From contig NZ_PGVF01000015.1 in NCBI RefSeq assembly GCF_002860285.1, positions 1-64,000 of the forward strand: DNA of 64,000 nucleotides, given 5' to 3'. The notes beneath the pieces are model-generated. The model was given only the letters and a program-made list of their open reading frames with translations, was not told where the DNA came from and ran no database searches. Below are positions 44,038 through 52,941 of the stretch, piece after piece (within the stretch, counting starts at the first letter, position 1; every line of letters starts with the position of its first letter). The DNA is from Bacillus sp. M6-12. GTDB taxonomy: Bacteria; Bacillota; Bacilli; Bacillales; DSM-1321. The position numbers were made by a program, and so were the translations under genes.

Positions 44038-44738
44038 TCTGCTTTCCTCTCCTTTTTATTTATCAGCAAAAATAGCCACATAAAGGAAACTGCCTGTTTT
44101 AATTCCTTTGAAAAGTGTCCAAGTTTTTCAAATTCCACACCTCTTTTTTCGACACCTGTCTCCTGTTGAAGTGCCCAGCCATTTTCAAGTGCCAGCTGTT
44201 CAAATTCCCAGGGCATCATAGAATTCATGATTACTTTTTCCCCATAAAGGCGGCGATAGCTATGATTCTGCCTTGGACCTGCTGTAGGCCCTAGAATCCC
44301 AAAACAGGCGACACCTCCCGGCTTGAGAATGGTTTGTATGCGCATTAACACCTCTCTGGGAGACTCGGTCCACTCAAGAGAATTAATAGCTAAAATGGCA
44401 TCAAAGTGATTTTCTTTAAACGGCAATTCAGCCAGATCTCCTTGTACAAAGGAGACATTCTTCTGGCCTTCCGCTCTGCTTTTTGCAGTTTCAATCATTT
44501 CGCCGGATATATCAAGGCCTTTTACCTTGAAGCCCTTATTAGCCAACAGAATTGATCCATATCCGTCACCGCAGCCTAAATCGCAAATCTCATCGCCCGG
44601 CTGCAGATAAGAAGAAAGGAGAGGAATTATCTTGTGCCTGCTCCCGCTCTCCCACATCTCTCGTGAATTCTGGGACCATTGCGCCGCAAATATATCCCAT
44701 TTTCTTTCAGCTTCCTTATGCCAGCTGCGTACTTCCAT
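44034..44738 (-). CDS. Class I SAM-dependent methyltransferase
   Basis: A 234-residue methyltransferase of the UbiE/type-11 group. Motif I is ICDLGCGDGYGSILLANKG, then VKGLDISGEMI and FKENHFDAILAINSLEW. No target-specific domain is seen, so the substrate is open. The start at 44738 is chosen because CAGGGGTG precedes it; a 15-residue extension is in frame without support. Upstream partner of the AIM24 gene. Confidence 0.85.
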   Translation of the reverse strand: MEVRSWHKEAERKWDIFAAQWSQNSREMWESGSRHKIIPLLSSYLQPGDEICDLGCGDGYGSILLANKGFKVKGLDISGEMIETAKSRAEGQKNVSFVQGDLAELPFKENHFDAILAINSLEWTESPREVLMRIQTILKPGGVACFGILGPTAGPRQNHSYRRLYGEKVIMNSMMPWEFEQLALENGWALQQETGVEKRGVEFEKLGHFSKELKQAVSFMWLFLLINKKERKAE

Positions 44739-44931
44739 CGAAAACACCCCTGCCGTCTTATTAACTTTTAATACGTTCATCATGGTAATTTGGTTTCAAT
44801 ATAATTATTCTCCGTACAAGGTAATAATCCTTTTGCAGGCAATATCTGCAGTGTTTATTCTTTAAATTGTTTCTTAAATTAATCTCTTGTTTTAGCTTTA
44901 TACGCTAAAATCTTGATTTATTAAGCATATG

Positions 44932-44957
44932 AAAAAAACCACAGCTTTTGCGGTGGC
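44932..44957 (-). terminator. Terminator of mntR
   Basis: CCACAGC/GCGGTGG stem with one mismatch (44939-44945, 44950-44956) and seven T on the minus strand. Confidence 0.75.
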
Positions 44958-44969
44958 ATTAATCATATA

Positions 44970-45401
44970 TTATGAGTCAATCTCTTCTTCAGTCTGTTTT
45001 TGGATTCCTCTAAGGGTTTCAACCCTTTCAGGGCTTTCTGTAAAATACTGAACGAGGTCACCTATCCGGTCAATCGCATCCCAGCTTAAATGATGCTCTA
45101 TCCCTTCCACATCATGGTAAATATTTTCTTCTTTAACTCCAATTATATTTAACAGCTGCTCAAGGAGCTCATGTCTGTAGACAAGACGTTTCCCGATTTT
45201 TTTCCCTTTCGCTGTTAAAATAAGTCCGCGGTATTTTTCATAAACCAGATAGCCTTCCGAATCGAGTTTTTGCACCATTTTGGTTACGGAGGATGGGTGT
45301 ACCGTAAGATTTTCCGCAATATCGGAAACTCTTGCGTATCCCTTTTCATCTATTAATAGATATATTTGTTCTATGTAATCCTCCATGCTCGGTGTCGGCA
45401 T
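44970..45401 (-). CDS. mntR: Manganese-responsive regulator MntR
   Basis: A 143-residue DtxR-family repressor. The N-terminal [14 protein letters not shown] and the winged helix ([25 protein letters not shown]) match B. subtilis MntR; metal ligands include Asp near the N-terminus, Glu and His in HELLEQLL and VEGIEHHLS. With Mn(II) it represses uptake genes and activates efflux. Start at 45401 after GGGGG. A TerC-family manganese candidate lies elsewhere in the window (27706). Confidence 0.93.
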   Translation of the reverse strand: MPTPSMEDYIEQIYLLIDEKGYARVSDIAENLTVHPSSVTKMVQKLDSEGYLVYEKYRGLILTAKGKKIGKRLVYRHELLEQLLNIIGVKEENIYHDVEGIEHHLSWDAIDRIGDLVQYFTESPERVETLRGIQKQTEEEIDS

Positions 45402-45530
45402 TCTTTTTCCCCCAATCAACACATATCATAAAAAGTTTACTATAACCCTTCTGCGGTTACAAGACAGGGGTATTTACAAGATAAGCGGAAGTGTTTCTGA
45501 GCTTTAGGTCTTCGGCTAATATTTATCTCC

Positions 45531-45568
45531 AAAAAAAGCAAAAGGTCCTGCCATCAAGACAGGATCCT
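45531..45568 (-). terminator. Terminator of azoR
   Basis: GGTCCTG pairs with CAGGATCC (bulged) between 45544 and 45567, followed by a T-rich minus-strand tail. Confidence 0.7.
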
Positions 45569-45589
45569 CCAGGAAAGAAATAGAATTAA

Positions 45590-46216
45590 TTAAAATTTAG
45601 AACCAGCTTCGCGAGCTCTTTCCACTGCTGCAGCAAAAATATTATCAGCATTAGCAGGATCAGCAGCCATGCCTTCAGTTAGTACAACTGTGACATCAGT
45701 AACGCCAAAGAATGCAAGAACTGTCTTCAGATAGCTTTCTGTATGCTGGAGCTCCATTCCAGGACCTTCAGAATAGATTCCGCCTCGAGCTTCAACTAAA
45801 GCGATTTTTTTGTCGCCTGCTAATCCAACTGATCCGTTCTCTGTATACTTAAATGTTTTTCCTGCCACAGCAATTGAATCAATATAAGCCTTAAATAAAG
45901 GCGGGTATCCAAAGTTCCAGAATGGTGCTGAGAAGACAACTTTGTCTGCAGCAAGGAATTGGTCGACCAGCTCTCCCATCCTGTTTATCTTAGCCGCTTC
46001 TGTTTCTGAAAGTTCAGTGCCTGCAGCAAGTTTCCCCCAGCCATTCAGCACATCAGCATCAATTAGCGGAATGTTAGTTTGATAAAGATCCAGAAGTTCT
46101 ACCTGTGAATCCGGATTTTCAGTTTGGTATGCATCCAGAAACGCATTTGCCAATCGGGCAGAATAAGAAAACTCGTCAGCCTTCGGATTAACTTTTACAT
46201 ATAAAACTTTAGTCAT
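45590..46216 (-). CDS. FMN-dependent NADH-azoreductase
   Basis: A 208-residue flavodoxin-fold quinone/azo reductase (AzoR family). FMN contacts are in VKVNPKADEFSYSARL, APFWNFGYPPLFKAYID and EARGGIYSEGPG. B. subtilis has two such genes (azoR1, azoR2) induced by quinones through MarR-type regulators. Only an AT-rich, loosely palindromic stretch is seen upstream (46250-46275). Monocistronic with its own terminator. Confidence 0.92.
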   Translation of the reverse strand: MTKVLYVKVNPKADEFSYSARLANAFLDAYQTENPDSQVELLDLYQTNIPLIDADVLNGWGKLAAGTELSETEAAKINRMGELVDQFLAADKVVFSAPFWNFGYPPLFKAYIDSIAVAGKTFKYTENGSVGLAGDKKIALVEARGGIYSEGPGMELQHTESYLKTVLAFFGVTDVTVVLTEGMAADPANADNIFAAAVERAREAGSKF

Positions 46217-46448
46217 TTTTTATTGCTCCTTTTGTTAATCTAGTTAGTTAAAAATATATATTTAAATAATATATTCTTAATTCAAGATAATAATAGTATG
46301 TTATACAACTAATGTCAACCAATCGGCTTACAACCTTTTAAAAAATTACTATTCTTTGTTTCCAAGAAGGGTAAACTAGTTATGTATAAAAATTAACTTA
46401 TCAGAACCAATGAAATAATTCATTTTTCATATTTTAATAAGATTAGAC

Positions 46449-46478
46449 AAAAAAATCGTCCCGAAAGACGATTTTTTG
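46449..46478 (-). terminator. Terminator of topB
   Basis: Ten-base stem AAAAATCGTC/GACGATTTTT (46451-46460, 46467-46476) giving T-runs on both strands. Confidence 0.88.
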
Positions 46479-46492
46479 TACTTATTCAAGAG

Positions 46493-48649
46493 TTATTTAG
46501 TAAATTCCATCTTCCAGCTATAATACTCATTTTCGGGATTTTTTTCATAGCGGAGATTTGCGTCAAATTTATTTCCTTTTTTACTGGTTAAGCCTTTTAC
46601 TGGTGCTATTCCATTTTTCAGGAGAGTTTTTACCATTGTTTTCGTTGGCTTTTTCTTCATCGCTGCTAAAAATTTATCATTTTTCCATATAACAAATTTG
46701 CAGCCGCTCTTCCAATTGCTGCAGCCAAACCCTTTTTGGCCTTCTATAATTCCATGCCCGCATACTGGACATTTCCCAAGAATCTCAATTGATTTTCTTG
46801 CAGAAGAAACTTCGTTAATAATAATATCTTTTTCATTTTTAATTGAATGAACAGATTTGGAGGTAAAATCAAAAATTAAATTAAGAAAGCTTTCTTTGGT
46901 AAACTTTTGTTTCTCTATATCTGACAATGTTTTTTCCAATCGGCCCGTGAACTCCAAATCAAATAAATCCTTCACAGGAAAAGTCTCAACAAGCCTTTTC
47001 CCAAGATCAGTACAAATTAAGTTTTTGTTTTGGGTATCAATATACCCTACATCCTTAAGCTTCTTTATGGTTTCAGCCCTTGTAGCCGGCGTACCAATAC
47101 TATAACCGCTTAAAATAGCCTCCATCATTTCTTCACTTTCTTCGTCATCATGCTCTTTTCCGCACGTTTCCATCACTCTTAGTAATGTTTTTTCAGTATG
47201 ATGTTTCGGCGGTTTCGTAACATGGGATGTAAGCTTATGGCCAATTATGCTAACTGCATCATTAACATTTACAAGCGGTAAAATTGTATCCTTAGATTCA
47301 ATTTTTTCAACCTTTTTCCAACCTTCAACAAGCTGAACCTTGCCTTTAGAGACAAATATCCCTTTAATCCCGCTATTGTTTATTTGTGTCAAGATCTTAG
47401 TTTCCTCATGCTCTGCAACAGGCATAAACTGCATAATATACCGGTTTTTGATAGCCGTATAAACAATCTCCTCATCCTTTGTTAAAGATTTAGGAATCAG
47501 ATAGGTTGGTATGATGGCGCTGTGGCTTTCTACTTTGGAATTATCAAAAATACGCTTCGACTTAGTAAATTTGATTTCGTTCTCATAAGGCAACCCTTTT
47601 TTGAGATTTTCCAATACTTTTGCTGCCTTGCCGACCAGGCTTTCTTCTAATACAACGCTTGCTGTCCTGGGATACGTAATATATTTTTTTTCATACAGTG
47701 ATTGGGCAACTTTTAAAACTTTATCCGACGTCCACCCTTTGTATTTGCTGGTAATAAAACCTTGTAAATTAGAAAGGTTAAATAAATAGGGGGGATACTC
47801 TCTTTTCCGTTCAACTTGCTTATCCTTGATAGAGGCTGTTTGATTCAACAGAGCCTTTTCAATAGATTCCAGGGTCTCTTTATTCTTAAATTTATCTTCT
47901 TCATTTTCAGCATAAGTTCCTTCATACTCTTTTCCATCTTGCGTTTTGAAGGTAGCAGCCAATTTAAAGTATTCTTCCGGTTTGAAATTTTCAATGGCTT
48001 TATCCCGGTCATAGATTATTTTCAAAGTCGGAAGGAGCACTCTGCCTATATTCAATGCCTTCCCCTTACCTTTTTGGTACTTTAACGTTGCCACTGAGGT
48101 TAAATTAATTCCGATTACCCAGTCAGCCCATTGACGGCCCATCCCTGCATCCTGAAGCGGCCTCATTTCGCTATTAGGCTTTATTTGCTGAAGCCCTTTC
48201 AACACTTCATCAGGTGTCCACTCATTTAATAAAAGCCGATAAACCTTTTTCTGTGTTTTGAGATTATAAATAATCGTATCCCCAATTATCTGGCCTTCAC
48301 GGTCAAAATCACATGCGGAGATGACCATATCTACATCATTGCGTTTGATTAAGCTGTAAATAATTTTAAGCTGCTTCTTGGCACCAAAATCTTCTTTCTC
48401 TTTGTTTCGGGGATCACTTTTTACTTTATAGCGAAAGTTTTGCGGTATAAATGGAAAGTTTTCCATTTTCCACTTGGCCATTCTTTCATCATAATCTTTT
48501 GCATCCAGCAGCTGCAAAAGGTGGCCAAATGCCCATGTAATAATGTAGCCATTCCCTTCAAAATATCCTTCGCTCCGGCCTTTTATTTTCAAAGCATCTG
48601 CAATGTTTTTGGCAACGGAAGGCTTTTCTGCAATGATTAATCTATTCAA
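46493..48649 (-). CDS. topB: DNA topoisomerase III
   Basis: A 718-residue type IA topoisomerase. Toprim motifs IIAEKPSVAKNIADAL and ACDFDREGQIIGD, and the catalytic tyrosine in KYITYPRTASVVLEE. A zinc-ribbon-like tail (CPVCGHGIIEGQKGFGCSNWKSGC over residues 620-645) precedes a C-terminal topo-C repeat. It decatenates DNA by single-strand passage. The start is TTG at 48649 just after AGGTGA. Chromosomal copy, no transfer genes nearby. Confidence 0.95.
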   Translation of the reverse strand: MNRLIIAEKPSVAKNIADALKIKGRSEGYFEGNGYIITWAFGHLLQLLDAKDYDERMAKWKMENFPFIPQNFRYKVKSDPRNKEKEDFGAKKQLKIIYSLIKRNDVDMVISACDFDREGQIIGDTIIYNLKTQKKVYRLLLNEWTPDEVLKGLQQIKPNSEMRPLQDAGMGRQWADWVIGINLTSVATLKYQKGKGKALNIGRVLLPTLKIIYDRDKAIENFKPEEYFKLAATFKTQDGKEYEGTYAENEEDKFKNKETLESIEKALLNQTASIKDKQVERKREYPPYLFNLSNLQGFITSKYKGWTSDKVLKVAQSLYEKKYITYPRTASVVLEESLVGKAAKVLENLKKGLPYENEIKFTKSKRIFDNSKVESHSAIIPTYLIPKSLTKDEEIVYTAIKNRYIMQFMPVAEHEETKILTQINNSGIKGIFVSKGKVQLVEGWKKVEKIESKDTILPLVNVNDAVSIIGHKLTSHVTKPPKHHTEKTLLRVMETCGKEHDDEESEEMMEAILSGYSIGTPATRAETIKKLKDVGYIDTQNKNLICTDLGKRLVETFPVKDLFDLEFTGRLEKTLSDIEKQKFTKESFLNLIFDFTSKSVHSIKNEKDIIINEVSSARKSIEILGKCPVCGHGIIEGQKGFGCSNWKSGCKFVIWKNDKFLAAMKKKPTKTMVKTLLKNGIAPVKGLTSKKGNKFDANLRYEKNPENEYYSWKMEFTK

Positions 48650-48894
48650 ATGCTCACCTGCTTTTAAAAACTGTAATTCGATGGTTTTACTATTTTAAAA
48701 TTTCATGGTCTTATATTTTAACATAATTCTCTATATTCTTTTCATATTAAAACCAAAGAATTTGTGTATGCAATTTTATTGTTAAAAAATCACTCTGCCA
48801 ATATACTTATATCTTAATATGCTAATTGATTAAAAACGCTTTTGGTGTCTACCACTTGAAAAATTAAAGAATTTAGGGAAAGAAGTCAGTAACA

Positions 48895-49029
48895 ATGAAA
48901 AAGCTCATCCTTGCCTTTGCATCCATAATAATTTTGATGTCAATTGGCCACCAGACAAAAGGCGGATATAAAAACCCTCGAACTGCTCATTTGAGCAATA
49001 ATAAAAAAAGAGGACATTCCGTAAGTTAA
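48895..49029 (+). CDS. Possible small secreted peptide
   Basis: A 44-residue frame: MKK, a hydrophobic core (LILAFASIIILMSIG), then a basic tail with NNKKRGHSVS. The layout is that of a signal peptide with a short mature part or of a peptide pheromone. The ribosome site is weak (GGGAAAGAAG, ten bases off). A strong terminator follows on this strand. The rest of 48650-49119 has no recognisable gene. Confidence 0.35.
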   Translation: MKKLILAFASIIILMSIGHQTKGGYKNPRTAHLSNNKKRGHSVS

Positions 49030-49053
49030 TTTTTTTACTCCCTGCTTCTTTAA

Positions 49054-49106
49054 GCAACAAAAAAGGTACAGCACTTTTGAATTTAGTGCTGTACCTTTTT
49101 TGTTGA
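49054..49106. terminator. Bidirectional terminator
   Basis: A 19-base perfect stem (49056-49074 with 49086-49104) carrying GGTACAGCAC and flanked by A/T runs, working for the lipoprotein gene on the minus strand and the small frame on the plus strand. Confidence 0.92.
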
Positions 49107-49119
49107 GTCTTCTTAAATA

Positions 49120-50529
49120 TCAATTTCCGGTATTCTGTTCGTATGTTTGATCTATTGTATCTTTGGTAGTCTTGTAGGTCTCATCAACCTTTTCTTTCTT
49201 GGCCCGGTAATCATCATCTGCCTGGTCCTTGATTTCTCTGTAAAAATCATCAATGGTTTCATTTACTAAATCGTATACATCAGGATCCATGTGATATTCG
49301 TTATTAGCACGAATCAAAACACTCGTTGCTGTATTGTCAAAAGCGATAAGCCGGCTGGTTGTTTTGTTATTGAGTGAAATCAGGTCACTGGTATCTTCAT
49401 TGCTTTGGTTGATGGCATCGCTTGTATGCTCATTGGACCAGGAAATCCATTTGCCGATAGAGTCATTGGATTTTTCAAATTCCTCTTCCAGGTCTGCCTG
49501 ATTTTCAGCGGAAATATATCTGCCTCCCGCACTGCTTGCAATAGTTTCAAGGCTTGAACGGTCTGATTGATCTACACCAAACCCAATAACGTTTATTATC
49601 GGCTGAATATTGGACTTTGCCAGATTTGCAGCAACTTCCTGCGGTTTGCCATCACAGGTTTCTTTTCCGTCAGAGACTAGGTAAATTATATTAGTATTTG
49701 ATGCGCTGTCAAAACTCTTCAGTTTTTCGCCAGCATGAGTCAATGAAGCTGCAATCGGTGTCCATCCGCTCGGTTTAACTGTATTAAGCACTGTCCCAAA
49801 AGAGCTTGCATTATACGCGCTCATCGGATAGATTTCTTCAACACTGGAGCAGGAGAGCTCCTTATCCTTATCGTCCCCAGTTCCTTTATGTCCGTAGATT
49901 GTAAAAGAAACCTTCGTATTATCCGGCAGATTTGTTACAAAGCCATTGATGGCTTCTTTTGCAATTTCCATTTTTGTTTTGCTGCCCTGTTTTGCGTTCA
50001 TCGAACCAGAAGCATCCAAAATGATTGCTACATTAATATTCTCTTTTACTTCCCGTCCATTAAGCTTTAGGTTAGAACCTGTATCAAGCGTTTCCAGTGA
50101 GATGTTTTCTCTGGGCTGATACGAACCCAGGCCAGGCAATTCAGGATAAATTGATTTGAAGATCAGCTGTGTTACACGATCCGCCCGTTTCTCTTCACTG
50201 ATATCAAGAGAATCAATTTCACCAATTTTTTCAGCAAGCTTTATTTGGTCCGAGTCATTCCACTCATTGTCCTCTATCTTTTCCCACCATTCACCTGGGG
50301 TCATCTTCTCCGCTTCCTCCAGTGTCTGCGGTACTGAAAAATCCTTTTCCGGCTTAAAGGAATCAGGCCATTCTTTTGAATTTTCTTCCTTGTCTGCAGC
50401 AGCTTCCTTTTTTTTGTCTGTTACCTCTGCGGGTGCTTTTTTTGCTTCAGCTTCGGCCTTTTCTTCTGCTTTTCCGCATCCGGTTATTATTAATATCAAA
50501 ATTGCAATTAACGGTAATAGCTTTTTCAT
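49120..50529 (-). CDS. VWA-domain lipoprotein with 11-residue repeats
   Basis: A 469-residue lipoprotein: lipobox ITGC at residues 15-18, an Ala/Glu/Lys linker, and a von Willebrand A domain from about residue 165. Its metal site is DASGSM (172-177), the Thr in GWTPIAAS and the Asp in LVSDGKE. From residue 362 to about 410 runs an 11-residue repeat (INQSNEDTSDL and relatives, four and a half copies), then a charged helix to the end. Expected on the outer membrane face, binding a protein ligand. Function unknown. Confidence 0.85.
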   Translation of the reverse strand: MKKLLPLIAILILIITGCGKAEEKAEAEAKKAPAEVTDKKKEAAADKEENSKEWPDSFKPEKDFSVPQTLEEAEKMTPGEWWEKIEDNEWNDSDQIKLAEKIGEIDSLDISEEKRADRVTQLIFKSIYPELPGLGSYQPRENISLETLDTGSNLKLNGREVKENINVAIILDASGSMNAKQGSKTKMEIAKEAINGFVTNLPDNTKVSFTIYGHKGTGDDKDKELSCSSVEEIYPMSAYNASSFGTVLNTVKPSGWTPIAASLTHAGEKLKSFDSASNTNIIYLVSDGKETCDGKPQEVAANLAKSNIQPIINVIGFGVDQSDRSSLETIASSAGGRYISAENQADLEEEFEKSNDSIGKWISWSNEHTSDAINQSNEDTSDLISLNNKTTSRLIAFDNTATSVLIRANNEYHMDPDVYDLVNETIDDFYREIKDQADDDYRAKKEKVDETYKTTKDTIDQTYEQNTGN

Positions 50530-50751
50530 TAATTCAATTCACTCCTAGATAAAAATGGTAAAACCATTTTATCATTTAGGGTATATTGAAATGCCAGCAT
50601 TAAGCGAGCAATGGTGGAAAAACAGGAAGAAAATACCGATTTTAATTTAAATACTATAAATCTTTTTACCTATTTTATTTTTCCGGAAAACTTGCAGATA
50701 TTAGCAAACTTTTAAGAAATTTTGAATAAAGTATACTTTCCATCCCGATGC

Positions 50752-50791
50752 ATAAAAAGCATGCACCTGTAAATAGATGCATGCTTTTTGA
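50752..50791 (-). terminator. Terminator of the broken hmp gene
   Basis: Perfect 12-base stem AAAAAGCATGCA/TGCATGCTTTTT (50754-50765, 50778-50789), usable on both strands. Of the gene-free 50530-50850 the remainder is the upstream region of the lipoprotein gene with nothing else seen. Confidence 0.88.
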
Positions 50792-50850
50792 GGCTGAATT
50801 ATTCAATGCTAATCAATATTTATCCAAGCAGTAAAAACTTCATTAGATTC

Positions 50851-51079
50851 CTAGTTTTGTTCCAGATTCAAAGCCGGTCCAAAGAATTCGTAATGGATTT
50901 TATCCTGTTCTACACCAAATTTGCGTAAACCTAATACAGCAGCACGAAGGAACAGCACTGGACCGCATACGTATACTATTATCCGAGAACCATTGTTCAT
51001 CAATATAGCCTTGCTTGCTGAAATGGCTATTTTGCAGATCCTCTGCAGAAGGATTTTCATATATATAAGACAATTTAAA
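50851..51079 (-). pseudogene. hmp: 3' remnant of flavohaemoprotein gene hmp
   Basis: Minus strand first reads LSYIYENPSAEDLQNSHF and GYIDEQWF, then, after a shift of frame between about 50968 and 50990, IVYVCGPVLFLRAAV and IHYEFFGPALNL. Together these are the C-terminal NAD-binding part of flavohaemoglobin, the nitric oxide dioxygenase. The globin and FAD domains, some 325 residues, are absent. It starts at the junction with the nsrR remnant, so it cannot make an active enzyme. Confidence 0.85.
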
Positions 51080-51081
51080 GT

Positions 51082-51351
51082 TTTGGAATTAATGTCTGTG
51101 AAATCATCAGGAAAACAGAGGAAGATTTTTACCTGGTTGAATGCTTCGAACATCATAATAACAATTGCCTGATCACACCAGTCTGTTCACTAAAATACAT
51201 TTTCAATACAGCACTTGAGGGCTTTTTACAGGTATTGGATAACTATTCTCTGGCAGATGTTACTGATAACAGTCTTATGCTAAGGGAATTTTTCACAATG
51301 CAGAAACAATTGGAGGCGGTATTGCTTCCCGATAGGATAAATCCGGATTAA
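51082..51351 (+). pseudogene. nsrR: 3' remnant of nitric-oxide sensor gene nsrR
   Basis: An uninterrupted 89-codon frame without start reads GINVCEIIRKTEEDFYLVE, then the Rrf2-family cluster motif C-x7-C-x5-C in CFEHHNNNCLITPVC, then SLKYIFNTALEGFLQVLD and NYSLADVT. This is the C-terminal part of NsrR, the iron-sulfur repressor of hmp. The winged-helix half is missing and a stop codon precedes the frame. It points away from the hmp remnant, with both 5' ends lost at the same place. Confidence 0.85.
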
Positions 51352-51384
51352 AGTGTAATAGTTTTTGCAGTCTATCATAAACAT

Positions 51385-51422
51385 GGGCGCCGGAAAATGA
51401 ATCTGGCGCCCTTTCTCTTTTC
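51385..51422 (+). terminator. Terminator of the nsrR remnant
   Basis: GGGCGCC (51385-51391) pairs with GGCGCCC (51405-51411), then TTTCTCTTTT on the plus strand. Confidence 0.8.
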
Positions 51423-51461
51423 ATTATTCATAAATATTTTGTTTTCAAAGGCTGACCGGTG

Positions 51462-52454
51462 CTAATACACCCTCTCAATTCCTATCCCTTTCTCCTTGCT
51501 CAAATCGTGAATACTGTTACCGACTTTTACAAGGGAATTAATAGGGTCGTATGGGTTCACCATTATCATTGTTCCTTCCATTCCATTGGAGAGAAGCACT
51601 TTATTGCCCACCATGCCTGCCATCATATGATTCAGAAATATAAGAATGATATTTGGGTCAAACTTGCCGAACATATCATCGTGCATTCCTTTCATAATCT
51701 GGTAAAAAGGGAGAGCATCATGGTAAATCCGATCAGATGACATAGCGTGGAACACATCCGCGATAGCAACAATTTTTGAATAGAGATGGGTATTAAATCC
51801 TTTCAGGCCGATTGGGTATCCTTTCCCGTCCTCACGTTCATGATGCTGCAAAGCGGTGAGGGGAATGGTAACAGGAAGGCCTGGAATTTGTCTTAAAAGC
51901 TCATACCCATAAACAGTGTGCAGCTTCATTTCTTTAAATTCCTCAGCGGTGAGCTTGCCAGGCTTCTGCAGAATCGACTCTGGAATACGGGTTTTCCCAA
52001 TATCATGTAGGACAGCTGCTAAAGTAAGTTCCTTAAGCTCCTTTGGAGATAATCCAATCCACCTTCCAATGGCAGCGGAAATAACCCCTACACATATCGT
52101 ATGCCTGTAAGTGTATTCATCTTTTGAATAAAGTTCCTTAAATAAAAAATACAAGTGGGGAATTTCTGCCGCTTCTTCAATTGTGGGAACGATTACATCA
52201 GTAATTTGTTCAATAGGCACTTTTCCATTCCCTCTTATGTAGAGAAATATCTCACCGATCTGATTTGTGGCCTCTTTTATTTTTTGGCCAATTGCTTCTA
52301 ATTTTTCAGGCTGATAGGGTGTTTCCGGAAGTGCCTGCAGTTCGATTTTTTGCTCAGCTTTCTTTTCCCTGAGCTCAAGGAGTATCTGATCTATCTCCTC
52401 TGCGGTTAATGGAGCCATTTCACCCAAGCGTTCTAACCTTTTATCTCCTTCCAT
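51462..52454 (-). CDS. HD-GYP domain protein
   Basis: A 330-residue protein whose C-terminal half is an HD-GYP phosphodiesterase. It has HDIGKTRIPESILQKPGKL, then LQHHEREDGKGYP, the HHExxDGxGYP motif, so metal ligands look complete. Expected to hydrolyse cyclic di-GMP or a related dinucleotide. The N-terminal 110 residues are helical with no known sensor domain. The start at 52454 has AAGGAGGG; a longer frame of 26 residues lacks support. Monocistronic. Confidence 0.87.
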   Translation of the reverse strand: MEGDKRLERLGEMAPLTAEEIDQILLELREKKAEQKIELQALPETPYQPEKLEAIGQKIKEATNQIGEIFLYIRGNGKVPIEQITDVIVPTIEEAAEIPHLYFLFKELYSKDEYTYRHTICVGVISAAIGRWIGLSPKELKELTLAAVLHDIGKTRIPESILQKPGKLTAEEFKEMKLHTVYGYELLRQIPGLPVTIPLTALQHHEREDGKGYPIGLKGFNTHLYSKIVAIADVFHAMSSDRIYHDALPFYQIMKGMHDDMFGKFDPNIILIFLNHMMAGMVGNKVLLSNGMEGTMIMVNPYDPINSLVKVGNSIHDLSKEKGIGIERVY

Positions 52455-52674
52455 ATCTATCCCTCCTTTTATTATCATATCAAAAAACACGTTATAATGG
52501 GTTAAAATGGAATTTTTACCTTTTATTATCATAAATTCTTACATTATTTATAGTTATCATCTGTTAATGTTATGCTTGAAGGAAACTGCCCACATAAAGA
52601 AAATCCAGGGCAATGGCCGCTGGATTACTTTAGGAAATATTTATTGTCCATTTTATTTTTTATTTTCATTCTGA

Positions 52675-52857
52675 TTATGGCCTCGACAATTTTTCTCCAA
52701 TGAGCTTTAATTTCTCACCCACAGTACAGGAAGAAATGCAAAATTTATGGGCATGGCGCTTGCCATGCTCTTTTCGGAAGTGCGCTTTTACAAAACAATC
52801 CTTACAATACTCGGATAATAAATTTTCAACATCGTCATAAAGCATCTTTCTTTCCAT
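52675..52857 (-). CDS. Small zinc-finger protein
   Basis: A 60-residue protein with two Cys pairs around a His-rich turn: YCKDC (residues 17-21) and FCISSC near residue 42, with HGKRHAHK between. It fits the small zinc-finger family of Bacillaceae (PF10782-like). AAGGAG lies five bases before the ATG. Role unknown. Confidence 0.75.
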   Translation of the reverse strand: MERKMLYDDVENLLSEYCKDCFVKAHFRKEHGKRHAHKFCISSCTVGEKLKLIGEKLSRP

Positions 52858-52941
52858 GCCGGCTCCTTTGTCCAGTTCTTAATTGGTTAAGAGCTGTTAA
52901 TATACTTCGTTTTTCGTATTACATTTTAAGCATTTGATAAA

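Noticed and set aside
45483..45525. Short stretch AAGCGGAAGTGTTTCTGAG resembling the repeat start
   Set aside because: No matching end or complementary arms nearby; too short to call a copy.
46250..46280. AT-rich near-palindrome upstream of azoR as a regulator site
   Set aside because: Low-complexity A/T sequence; no match to known YodB or MhqR operators.
48905..49123. Minus-strand 72-codon frame between the lipoprotein and topB
   Set aside because: Contains the 19-base terminator stem and lacks a start site.
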